Source of the DNA: Halieaceae bacterium UBA6060
GTDB taxonomy: Bacteria; Pseudomonadota; Gammaproteobacteria; Pseudomonadales; Halieaceae
Direction: 5' to 3'
Assembly: GCA_002428935.1 (NCBI GenBank)
Contig: DIYG01000090.1
Span: 1 to 13,320 of the forward strand
Length of the DNA stretch: 13,320 nt
Below the pieces are notes generated by a model that was given only the letters and a program-made list of their open reading frames with translations, was not told the DNA's origin and did no database searches. Position numbers and translations under genes: made by a program. Each line of letters begins with the position of its first letter. Position 1 is the stretch's first letter. Below, piece by piece: positions 6,440 to 13,102 of the stretch.

Positions 6440-8605
6440 ATGCACCATCGCAAGCTACTCACGTCCGCCTCAACGATTCTCCTCGCGGGACTCTCCAGTC
6501 AGGCTGCTCTGGTCCAGGCTCAAAGCAGCGAAGGGACGCGAGTTCTTGAAGAAGTGGCCGTCACCGCCCGGCGCACCACGGAGAACCTCCAGGACGTCCC
6601 CGTCGCGGTCACCGCCATCGGCGCGAACACCCTGGCACAGAATGGCGTACTGGATATCGGCGACATCCAGAACCTGGTTCCCAACCTCGTGCTTCACGAA
6701 GGGGATGCCGCAAACGCCGTGGCCTATATCCGCGGCGTCGGACAAATCGACAGCCTGGCCTTCGCCGACCCCGGCGTGGGGATCTACCTCGATGATGTGT
6801 ATCTTGGCCGGGCCCAGGGTGCGTTCTTGGATGTCTTCGACGTCGAGCGCATCGAAGTCTTGCGCGGTCCCCAGGGTACGCTCTACGGTCGAAACACCAT
6901 CGGCGGCGCAATCAAATACGTTACCCGTAGGCCCAGCGAGGAGTTTGGCGGCGAAGTCATCGCCCGGGTGGGTAACTACAGCCGGCAGGACATCACCGCG
7001 TCGGTGGAAGGTGCCCTGGTAGAAGACACCCTGATGGCGAAAGCGACCATCGCTCGCCTGGAGCGGGATGGGTTTTCTGACAACACCGCTACCGGCGAAG
7101 ACGACGGCGACCGGGAAACCCTGGCCGGGCGCGTTAGCCTGTTGTGGCGAGCCTCGGACTCCCTGGATGTGCACTTCAGCGTAGACAGCACCCAGGCCGA
7201 TCCGGACTTCTCTCGCACGCCGGCACGCGCCACTCCCGTATTTGGTATCCCGGCCTCCGACGACCCTTTCAAGATCCAGGCGGACTTCAACGATCGTAGT
7301 GAACTCGATACCAATGGCGTCGCCCTAACCCTGGATTGGGCCATTAACGATGTTCTGCAGTTCAAGTCCATCACCTCCGCGCGACAGATGGACTACAACG
7401 CCCACCTGGATCTGGACGCCACGGAGAACGCCTTCTTTGGGGTATTTGTGTTCCAGGAGCAAGAGCAGTTTAGCCAGGAGTTCCAGTTCAATTACCAGGG
7501 CAGTGGCCGCTGGAATGCGGTCGGTGGCCTTTACTACTTCCACGAAGAAGACGTTACGGAATCGGGTATCTGGGGGCCGGCCATCGCCTTCGTCAGTAAC
7601 TCAGAAAACGATCAGACCACCGATTCCTACGCGCTCTACGGTGAGGCCGAATACCAGCTCTCCGACCGTTGGCAGCTCGTAGCCGGTCTGCGCTACACCT
7701 ACGAGACCAAGGACTTCAAGCGCATCCAGGAGTTCTTTCCCGCCGATGCGACCTTCCCCCCGGAACTGGGCACCGGCTTTCGTGTGACCGAAGTCGACGT
7801 GGATGACAACTGGTCTAACGTCACGCCAAAGCTCGGCGCGGACTACCGCATCAACGACGATGCGATGCTTTACGGCAGCGTCAGCAAGGGCTTCAAGAGC
7901 GGTGGTTTTGATGGCCGCTCCAACGACGAGTTTGGCGCGACCCCCTACGATGAGGAAACCCTCTGGGCCTATGAATTGGGTTACAAGGCCAGCCTTATGG
8001 ATCAGCGCATGCAGCTCAATGCAGCGTTGTTCTTCAACGATTACGACGATCTACAGCTCAGCAGCTTCACCGCCGATGAACAGGGTAACTTCCAAGCCCT
8101 GTTCACCAACGCGGGGAAAGCTGAAGTGTACGGTGCTGAGCTGGAACTCTCGGCCATAGTTACGGACGCCCTCACCCTGGATCTCACCGCCGCCTATCTC
8201 AACGCCGATTACAAGGAATTTATTGGCCCCGATGGAGAAGACATCTCCAACGAACGGGAAATGGTCAACAGCCCGGAATGGACCGGCCGCATCGCTTTGC
8301 GCTACGACTGGCCCCTGGCCAGCGGCGCCCGGATTAGCATCGGCGGTGACGTGAACTATCGGGACCAAACCTTCCCCACCGTGTCCAGCTCCGAAATCCT
8401 GGCCCAGGACAGCTACACCCTGTGGAACGCCAACCTGCAGTACGTCAGCGCCAATGAGCACTGGGAAGCTGTGGTAAGCGGGCGGAACCTCGGTGACGAG
8501 GAGTACATCACCCAAGGCTTCGACCTGAGCGATTCCCTGGGCTATCAACTCGCCTACTACGGGCAACCTCGCACGGGCAGCGTCGCCGTCACCTATCGCT
8601 TTTAA
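6440..8605 (+). CDS. TonB-dependent outer-membrane receptor, non-siderophore class
   Basis: A 721-residue receptor with a signal peptide (1-27, cut expected after VQA), the TonB box LEEVAVTA (36-43) followed by RRTTENLQDVPVAVTAI, and a plug signature LRGPQGTLYGRNTIGGAI (141-158). A long barrel follows, ending VAVTYRF. This style of plug and box is typical of the large receptor groups expanded in sphingomonads and marine gammaproteobacteria. Those receptors often sit with catabolic genes and take up organic compounds rather than siderophores (family knowledge). The frame is open far upstream, but the ATG at 6440 has GGGGAT about 8 nt before it and begins the signal peptide. It is probably co-transcribed with the esterase 15 nt downstream, which hints at an ester substrate. 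The substrate is unknown. Confidence 0.92.
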   Translation: MHHRKLLTSASTILLAGLSSQAALVQAQSSEGTRVLEEVAVTARRTTENLQDVPVAVTAIGANTLAQNGVLDIGDIQNLVPNLVLHEGDAANAVAYIRGVGQIDSLAFADPGVGIYLDDVYLGRAQGAFLDVFDVERIEVLRGPQGTLYGRNTIGGAIKYVTRRPSEEFGGEVIARVGNYSRQDITASVEGALVEDTLMAKATIARLERDGFSDNTATGEDDGDRETLAGRVSLLWRASDSLDVHFSVDSTQADPDFSRTPARATPVFGIPASDDPFKIQADFNDRSELDTNGVALTLDWAINDVLQFKSITSARQMDYNAHLDLDATENAFFGVFVFQEQEQFSQEFQFNYQGSGRWNAVGGLYYFHEEDVTESGIWGPAIAFVSNSENDQTTDSYALYGEAEYQLSDRWQLVAGLRYTYETKDFKRIQEFFPADATFPPELGTGFRVTEVDVDDNWSNVTPKLGADYRINDDAMLYGSVSKGFKSGGFDGRSNDEFGATPYDEETLWAYELGYKASLMDQRMQLNAALFFNDYDDLQLSSFTADEQGNFQALFTNAGKAEVYGAELELSAIVTDALTLDLTAAYLNADYKEFIGPDGEDISNEREMVNSPEWTGRIALRYDWPLASGARISIGGDVNYRDQTFPTVSSSEILAQDSYTLWNANLQYVSANEHWEAVVSGRNLGDEEYITQGFDLSDSLGYQLAYYGQPRTGSVAVTYRF

Positions 8606-8620
8606 GCTCTGGCTCTAAGG

Positions 8621-9586
8621 ATGATTGATCGGGAAACGGAGCTATTCCTGGAACCCTTCCGCAACGCAGAGGAGGGCCTGGAGTACCAACCGCTGGCGGA
8701 GGCTCGCGCGGGCTACCGGGAGCTGTTCTCGGCGGCAGCTGTAGCCGCACCGCCGGTGCAGCGTTCGGATCTGCCCTGCCCCTTAAGCCATCGGAGCGTT
8801 CCCTGCCGCCTGTACCAACCCCTTTCGACGGCCCGGGCCCCGCGCACCTTACTGGTCTTTATGCACGGCGGTGGTGGCGTGTTGGGAGATGTAGAAAGCT
8901 ACGATGCGCTTATGGCCTGGCTGTGTCACCACGGCGACCAGGTTGTGCTGTTCCCCGAATACTGTCTGGCACCGGAGCATCCTTTTCCCGCAGGAATTCG
9001 TGAATGCCATGGCGTGGTGAACTGGGCCGCATCCATGGCCGACAGTTGGGGGGCAACTCCCGAGCGCTTAACGCTAGCCGGCGACAGCACCGGTGGCTCC
9101 ATTTGCAACGCCTGCGCCCTGCTGGCCCAGGGTGATAACGCGGCTTCCGTAGCCGCCCAGTGCCTGCTCTACCCGCAGCTAGACCTACGCCGCGAGCATA
9201 CCTACCCATCTCGGGCGGAGTTTGCCGACGGTAGGTACTTCCTCGGCGAGAGCGGCATCGCCTGGTCTCGCGAACACTATCTGACCACGGATGCCGATGC
9301 TTTCAACGCTCTGGCCACGGCGTTGCGGGCACCGAATCTGGCCTCAATGGTACCCACGCTAATTCTCACTGCGGAGCTGGACCCCCTGCGCGATGAGGGC
9401 GCCGCCTACGGAGCAGCATTAGCAAAAGCCGGTGTGCCGGGTCTTTACCACTGCGCGCCCGGCGCTATACACGGATTCGTATCCTTCGCCGGGATGCTCC
9501 CCACGGGCAAGCAAGCGCTGAAATGGCTGACCACCCATCTGGAATCCCTCCTGGCCGGGCACACAGACTGGAGCAGCCTTCCTTAG
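8621..9586 (+). CDS. Alpha/beta hydrolase of the hormone-sensitive lipase (family IV) type
   Basis: A 321-residue esterase or lipase without a signal peptide, so probably cytosolic. The family hallmarks are all present: the oxyanion motif HGGGG (82-86), the nucleophile elbow GDSTGG with Ser156, the acid Asp254 in DPLRDEG and His284 in IHGF. The elbow has Thr where most relatives have Ala (GDSAGG). Such enzymes hydrolyse short or medium-chain carboxylic esters. It starts 15 nt after the receptor stop; AAGG touches the ATG directly, an unusually short spacing, so it may depend on translation of the receptor gene. The pairing suggests the receptor imports an ester, or a precursor of one, that this enzyme cleaves. 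That link is inference. Confidence 0.9.
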   Translation: MIDRETELFLEPFRNAEEGLEYQPLAEARAGYRELFSAAAVAAPPVQRSDLPCPLSHRSVPCRLYQPLSTARAPRTLLVFMHGGGGVLGDVESYDALMAWLCHHGDQVVLFPEYCLAPEHPFPAGIRECHGVVNWAASMADSWGATPERLTLAGDSTGGSICNACALLAQGDNAASVAAQCLLYPQLDLRREHTYPSRAEFADGRYFLGESGIAWSREHYLTTDADAFNALATALRAPNLASMVPTLILTAELDPLRDEGAAYGAALAKAGVPGLYHCAPGAIHGFVSFAGMLPTGKQALKWLTTHLESLLAGHTDWSSLP

Positions 9587-9673
9587 CGCCAGTTGCACTG
9601 AACACCTGGAGCCGAGAGTGGGTCCCAGGGCGCCAAAACAGCAGGGGACGGAACCGCAGGTCAAAGCAACCGC

Positions 9674-9699
9674 AAAAAAAGAGGGCCCGAAGGCCCTCT
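9674..9699 (-). terminator. Rho-independent terminator of the outer-membrane protein gene
   Basis: A perfect 8-bp stem, AGAGGGCC and GGCCCTCT (9680-9687 and 9692-9699), closes a four-base loop that reads TTCG on the minus strand, the very stable C(UUCG)G tetraloop. On the minus strand it is followed by seven Ts, so it ends transcription of the gene at 9737-10465. On the plus strand there is no T-run, so it would stop the esterase transcript only weakly. The rest of 9587-9736 holds nothing else I can support. Confidence 0.9.
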
Positions 9700-9736
9700 G
9701 GGTTTAGCCATGCATCCTTAAATCAACACACGACGT

Positions 9737-10465
9737 TCAGAAGCTATAGAAAAACTGCAGCTTGTAGAAGTCGCTATTGGAGAAGGAGTCATCGTCGTCG
9801 GTCAAGTCTGCACCGAAGGAAAAGCGCATCCCCGCATTACCCTTTGCCACCTGGAAGTACGGTCCAAGCCACTGGTAGCCATCCTGGCTATCGACGTTGG
9901 AACCACCGCGCAGTTCCAGCTCCTCGAAATGCACACCAACGGAGAAGTAGTTGCCAAACTTCTTGCCGGCGTTCACCCAGTAGTGGATGTATTCCAGGGT
10001 CGAGCCCCCTTCAGGTGCCTGATCCTGCAGGTCCTTGTACCAGCCAAAGTAGAACTGCCCTTCGTAGTCGTCGGTCCCGTAGGTCATGGTGAGATTGGGA
10101 ACGATACCGTCGCCAACAACCCCCTCATCTTCGGCACCGGAAGACAGCAGGCTACCGGAGGTAAAACCGATTTGAGGATTCACGTACAAATCCCCGTCCA
10201 GCATGTCAAAGCCGACACCGACTCCAAACTCAGTCCAGTTGCCCCAGTCTTGGCCTGTACCAGCACCCCAGGCAATACCGTAGAAGGTTAAGTCCATACC
10301 CTTCCCGGTATCGTAGGTCGCACCGAGAAAGGGGTTCGCACCAAAGAAGGCGTCGTGGTTGTAGGAAACGTTGATACTTAAGGGGTCGTCCTGGGCGTGA
10401 CTTGGGGCGACCGCTAAACCTGCAATACAAACAACTCCGGAGAGACAGCTCAATAGATTTTTCAT
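9737..10465 (-). CDS. Secreted beta-barrel-like outer-membrane protein of unknown family
   Basis: A 242-residue protein with a clear signal peptide (1-24, cut after SHA). The mature part is rich in alternating polar and aromatic residues and Gly, and ends in FFYSF. The terminal Phe is the usual outer-membrane insertion signal, so a barrel of roughly 10-12 strands is likely. I do not recognise the family. It is not obviously the TorF/Gcw_chp (TIGR02001) porin that sits next to glnK-amt in some other proteobacteria, but it holds the same kind of position. An upstream extension of the frame to 10552 is rejected: the ATG at 10465 starts the signal peptide and has GAGGA 8 nt before it. It lies downstream of amt on the same strand but behind a terminator, with its own sigma-54-like promoter, so it is probably induced under nitrogen limitation. 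Confidence 0.85.
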   Translation of the reverse strand: MKNLLSCLSGVVCIAGLAVAPSHAQDDPLSINVSYNHDAFFGANPFLGATYDTGKGMDLTFYGIAWGAGTGQDWGNWTEFGVGVGFDMLDGDLYVNPQIGFTSGSLLSSGAEDEGVVGDGIVPNLTMTYGTDDYEGQFYFGWYKDLQDQAPEGGSTLEYIHYWVNAGKKFGNYFSVGVHFEELELRGGSNVDSQDGYQWLGPYFQVAKGNAGMRFSFGADLTDDDDSFSNSDFYKLQFFYSF

Positions 10466-10469
10466 TGAT

Positions 10470-10545
10470 GGATCCTCGTTAAAACGCAACGGGGCACAAC
10501 CTGGCTTCGGTGTAATCGTTATCCCGAAAGGTTGCGCGTGGATCC
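10470..10545 (-). other. Nested inverted repeats in the outer-membrane protein gene's leader
   Basis: In the predicted leader, two 6-base pairs of arms face each other: GGATCC at 10540-10545 with 10470-10475, and CGCAAC/GTTGCG at 10531-10536 with 10485-10490. The inner GGATCC overlaps the Shine-Dalgarno sequence of the gene at 9737-10465. A competing pairing joins 10530-10537 with 10494-10501 (8 bp with one G-U). The two folds exclude each other, so the leader could switch between a state with the ribosome site hidden and one with it free. This is drawn by eye and no folding energy was calculated. Confidence 0.3.
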
Positions 10546-10562
10546 CTCCCACAGCTGACTTC

Positions 10563-10577
10563 GCAAAACCGATGCCA
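10563..10577 (-). promoter_or_regulatory. Sigma-54 (-24/-12) promoter of the outer-membrane protein gene
   Basis: The minus strand reads TGGCATCGGTTTTGC, that is TGGCA at -24 and TTGC at -12 with exactly the spacing of the consensus TGGCAC-N5-TTGC; only the sixth base differs. The predicted transcript starts near 10551 and gives an 86-nt leader. No classical NtrC site is visible upstream, but a 13-bp palindrome sits near -115. The sequence match is good; activity is inferred. Confidence 0.7.
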
Positions 10578-10659
10578 ATTTCGACACAAAATATATCAAT
10601 GATTTCAATGGGCTACGAAAAAGCCCGGGGTGAGTGTGGCGACCCCTGGGCAAAAGCTG

Positions 10660-10672
10660 TGCATTCTATGCA
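10660..10672. promoter_or_regulatory. Perfect 13-bp palindrome at an enhancer-like distance
   Basis: TGCAT-TCT-ATGCA is a perfect palindrome centred at 10666, about 115 bp upstream of the predicted sigma-54 start of the outer-membrane protein gene and just behind the amt terminator. That is a normal place for an enhancer-binding protein. It is too short to be a standard NtrC site (which has seven bases between GCAC arms), so the protein that would bind it is unknown. Confidence 0.3.
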
Positions 10673-10703
10673 TCAAGTTGGCGCGCGGTAGAAAACTCTG
10701 GGC

Positions 10704-10736
10704 AAAAAAAGGGGATCCAATGGATCCCCCAAAAAA
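10704..10736 (-). terminator. Rho-independent terminator behind amt
   Basis: The stem is GGGGATCC (10711-10718) with GGATCCCC (10722-10729) and a three-base loop; seven Ts follow on the minus strand (10704-10710) and six As precede it. It begins about 30 nt after the amt stop codon. It should end the glnK-amt transcript and separate it from the outer-membrane protein gene. Because A- and T-tracts flank both sides, it could act in both directions. Confidence 0.9.
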
Positions 10737-10766
10737 CGCATCTCACAATGCGCCCGCAAGACGGGT

Positions 10767-12011
10767 TTAGGTGTTGACGAACTCCGGGTAGGCCTCCAGG
10801 CCACACTCGGACAGATCCACACCCTCGTATTCCTCTTCTTCGCTGACCCGGATACCCATGATGGTCTTGATGATGAAGAAGACGATGAAGCTGGTGATGA
10901 ACACCCAGAAGAAGATGGTGGCGGCACCGATCAGCTGACCGGAGAAACTGGAGTTCTCGCCGTTGGTAACCGGAACCAGCAGAAGACCCAGGAGACCAAC
11001 CACGCCGTGCACGGAGATAGCACCAACGGGGTCGTCGATCTTAAACTTGTCCAGGGTGATGATGGAGAACACTACCAACACACCACCGATGGCACCGAAG
11101 ATCACAGCCTGCAGAGCAGACGGCGTATCGGGGCCGGCGGTAATGGCTACAAGACCGGCCAGGGCGCCGTTAAGAGCCATGGTCAGATCCGCCTTACCGA
11201 ACATAAGGCGTGCGGTTAGGAGTGCACCAATCAGTCCACCGGCGGCGGCACCGTTGGTGTTCATGAATACCACGGCCACGGCGTTAGCGCTTTCGACACT
11301 GGCTGTGGCAAGCACGGAACCACCGTTGAAGCCAAACCAGCCGAGCCAGAGAATGAACGTGCCCAGAGTTGCCAGGGGCAGGTTAGCACCGGGAATCGCG
11401 TTAACGGAGCCATCGGCGCGATACTTGCCAGCGCGAGGACCGAGGAGCAGTACCCCCGCAAGCGCCGCCGCAGCACCCGCCATATGCACGATGCCGGAGC
11501 CCGCGAAGTCGAGGAAGCCCAGGTCGCCAAGGGTGTACATACCGAACACGGCGTTGCCACCCCAGGTCCAGCTACCCTCCATGGGATAGATGAAACCGGT
11601 CATCACCACGGCAAAGGCCAGGAAGGCCCAGAGCTTCATGCGCTCGGCAACGGCACCAGAGACGATGGACATGGCGGTGGCTACGAACACCACCTGGAAG
11701 TAGAAGTCCGCCGAAGGGGCGTAGGTCGCCGGCTCATCGGCGCCAGCAACGCCATCACCGGTAATCGTTGATAGGAAGATGTCTCCGCCATACATAATGG
11801 CGTAACCGCAAACCATGTACATCACGCAGGCGATGGCAAACAGCGCCACGTTCTTGGTCAGAATTTCCGTGGTGTTTTTGGAGCGGACCAGGCCGGCCTC
11901 AAGCATGGCAAAGCCAGCGGCCATCCACATCACGAGAGCGCCGCACACGAGGAAATAGAACGTGTCCAGCGCGTAACTTAATTCAAAAATTTCGTTTTCC
12001 ATAGGAATCAC
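10767..12011 (-). CDS. amt: Ammonium transporter (Amt/MEP/Rh family)
   Basis: A 414-residue inner-membrane ammonium channel with about 11 helices, moving ammonium from periplasm to cytosol as a trimer. The twin pore histidines are present (His176 in GSGIVHMAG and His335 in ISVHGVVGL), as are the substrate-site Asp168 (FLDFAG) and Trp150 in the TWGGN motif. Unlike E. coli AmtB there is no cleavable signal peptide; the first helix follows directly (MLEAGLVRSKN). The GTG at 12009-12011 is preferred because AGGA lies 5 nt upstream; the ATG three codons later would be 14 nt away. It starts 42 nt after glnK copy 2, the standard glnK-amt pair, in which de-uridylylated GlnK plugs the channel when nitrogen is plentiful. 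A terminator follows the stop. Confidence 0.97.
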   Translation of the reverse strand: MIPMENEIFELSYALDTFYFLVCGALVMWMAAGFAMLEAGLVRSKNTTEILTKNVALFAIACVMYMVCGYAIMYGGDIFLSTITGDGVAGADEPATYAPSADFYFQVVFVATAMSIVSGAVAERMKLWAFLAFAVVMTGFIYPMEGSWTWGGNAVFGMYTLGDLGFLDFAGSGIVHMAGAAAALAGVLLLGPRAGKYRADGSVNAIPGANLPLATLGTFILWLGWFGFNGGSVLATASVESANAVAVVFMNTNGAAAGGLIGALLTARLMFGKADLTMALNGALAGLVAITAGPDTPSALQAVIFGAIGGVLVVFSIITLDKFKIDDPVGAISVHGVVGLLGLLLVPVTNGENSSFSGQLIGAATIFFWVFITSFIVFFIIKTIMGIRVSEEEEYEGVDLSECGLEAYPEFVNT

Positions 12012-12053
12012 TCTTGTCCTGAAGTCGGGGTCAAAAGGCCTCGAAGGCGCTTG

Positions 12054-12392
12054 TCAGATGGCTTCCTCACCGGTCTCACCGGTGCGGATACGAATCACCT
12101 GCTCCAGGGCCGAGACAAATACCTTGCCGTCGCCGATCTTGCCGGTGTTGGCGGATTTGGTGATGGCTTCGATGGTTTGATCCACCATGCCTTCCGCTAC
12201 GGCGACTTCGATCTTTACCTTGGGCAGAAAGTCCACGACATACTCGGCGCCGCGATACAGCTCCGTGTGTCCCTTCTGGCGGCCAAAACCCTTCACTTCA
12301 GTGACTGTGATGCCCTGCACGCCGATCTCCGAGAGGGATTCGCGTACGTCATCCAGTTTGAATGGCTTCACAATAGCCGTTATCAATTTCAT
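12054..12392 (-). CDS. glnK: P-II nitrogen regulatory protein GlnK, copy 2 (amt partner)
   Basis: A 112-residue P-II protein that should bind and block the Amt channel encoded next to it, and sense 2-oxoglutarate and ATP/ADP. It starts MKLITAIVKPFKLDDV, carries the full T-loop with Tyr51 in ELYRGAEY for uridylylation by GlnD, and the signature TGKIGDGKVFV. The start at 12392 is chosen because AGGAGA lies 6 nt upstream; a seven-codon-longer frame with a start at 12413 lacks such a site and does not fit the family. First gene of the glnK-amt operon, behind a sigma-54 element with two NtrC-like sites. 75% identical to the copy at 1193-1531. Confidence 0.97.
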   Translation of the reverse strand: MKLITAIVKPFKLDDVRESLSEIGVQGITVTEVKGFGRQKGHTELYRGAEYVVDFLPKVKIEVAVAEGMVDQTIEAITKSANTGKIGDGKVFVSALEQVIRIRTGETGEEAI

Positions 12393-12414
12393 GTATCTCT
12401 CCTGACTAAACATG

Positions 12415-12431
12415 GACGCTTTTGCAGCGTC
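12415..12431 (-). other. Small hairpin in the glnK-amt leader
   Basis: GACGCT and AGCGTC form a perfect 6-bp stem with a five-base loop, 22 nt before the start of glnK copy 2. It leaves the Shine-Dalgarno sequence (near 12398-12403) free. It may simply stabilise the mRNA 5' region; there is no T-run, so it is not a terminator. Confidence 0.35.
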
Positions 12432-12493
12432 TGCTGGCCCGCCGTTTAATCTCGTCGCTCAGAGGGCAACACGGCGTTCGCGCATTTCCCTTC

Positions 12494-12509
12494 AGCAATG
12501 CATATGCCA
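12494..12509 (-). promoter_or_regulatory. Sigma-54 (-24/-12) promoter of glnK-amt
   Basis: The minus strand reads TGGCATATGCATTGCT, matching TGGCAC-N5-TTGCW at every position but one. The predicted transcription start is near 12483, giving a leader of about 91 nt. The two NtrC-like sites upstream and the classical nitrogen operon downstream support it strongly. Confidence 0.85.
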
Positions 12510-12595
12510 TTCAAATTTTTTGCTGATTTTTCATAGAGATAGTTGAGGTGGCGTGTGGCTGGCGATCATTTGTGGCGTCTTTCCTGCGCATTGAT

Positions 12596-12612
12596 CGCAC
12601 CAAATAGGTGCA
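12596..12612. promoter_or_regulatory. NtrC-like binding site 1
   Basis: CGCAC-N7-GTGCA, a 17-bp imperfect palindrome that fits the NtrC pattern TGCAC-N7-GTGCA in all but one outer base. It is centred about 121 bp upstream of the predicted sigma-54 start of glnK-amt, the usual enhancer distance, and about 93 bp before the divergent ubiK. Confidence 0.8.
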
Positions 12613-12613
12613 T

Positions 12614-12630
12614 GGCACGACAGTGGTGCG
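12614..12630. promoter_or_regulatory. NtrC-like binding site 2
   Basis: GGCAC-N7-GTGCG, a second 17-bp palindrome with intact GCAC/GTGC cores, centred 18 bp from site 1 and about 139 bp upstream of the predicted sigma-54 start. Tandem NtrC sites allow the activator to assemble its oligomer. The remainder of 12393-12696 is AT-rich around 12509-12540 (possible bending DNA) with no gene that I can support. Confidence 0.75.
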
Positions 12631-12696
12631 CGATGGCGACCTGTGCAGTGACGGCGGCATCCACTAAACTCGGCGGCGAATTTGTGGAGGATTGCC

Positions 12697-12981
12697 ATGG
12701 CCTTAAAGCCACCACCCATCGGAGAAGTTATGCAGCAGGTCAACGAACTTGTTGGCCCCGCCGGGCTGGTCGATGAGGTAGACCGCAACGCACGCCAGCT
12801 CGCCCAGGCGGCCTTACGCAAGCTCGATTTTGTTAGCCGCGAAGAATTCGACGCGCAAACCGCGGTGCTGGAGCGCACCCGCGGCAAGATAGCCGCCCTG
12901 GAATCGGAACTTGCGGCCATGACCGAGCAGTTGGCGAAGCTCGAAGCCCAATCAAAGAGCGACACGGATTCAAGCAGCTGA
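12697..12981 (+). CDS. ubiK: UbiK, ubiquinone biosynthesis accessory factor (BMFP/YqiC)
   Basis: A 94-residue protein of the YqiC/BMFP family. UbiK helps the aerobic ubiquinone hydroxylation steps as a partner of UbiJ and forms coiled-coil trimers at the membrane. The family core is the segment LDFVSREEFDAQTAVLERTR (43-62), nearly identical to that of E. coli; a coiled coil runs from about 53 to 86, and the N-terminus (about 10-40) can form the amphipathic helix. The ATG at 12697 is preferred over a GTG five codons earlier because GGAGG lies 7 nt upstream. It is divergent from glnK-amt, and the NtrC-like sites lie in its upstream region. It is followed 121 nt later by comM. Confidence 0.93.
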   Translation: MALKPPPIGEVMQQVNELVGPAGLVDEVDRNARQLAQAALRKLDFVSREEFDAQTAVLERTRGKIAALESELAAMTEQLAKLEAQSKSDTDSSS

Positions 12982-13102
12982 TTACAGCGGGGCCTCGGAG
13001 CCCTGAACCCGAGAACAAGCGCGCCCAACAACTGCTGGCGAGAGTGCGTGTTAGCTAAACCGCCGACGCAGGGACGCGCCGGTCTTCGCTCACGGAGGAG
13101 CG

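Noticed and set aside
10466..10552. Upstream extension of the outer-membrane protein by 29 residues
   Set aside because: It would hide the signal peptide, and its start would coincide with the predicted transcription start; the ATG at 10465 has GAGGA upstream.
10660..10672. Palindrome TGCATTCTATGCA as an NtrC site
   Set aside because: The arms are only three bases apart, whereas NtrC sites have seven between GCAC and GTGC; kept only as an unassigned palindrome.
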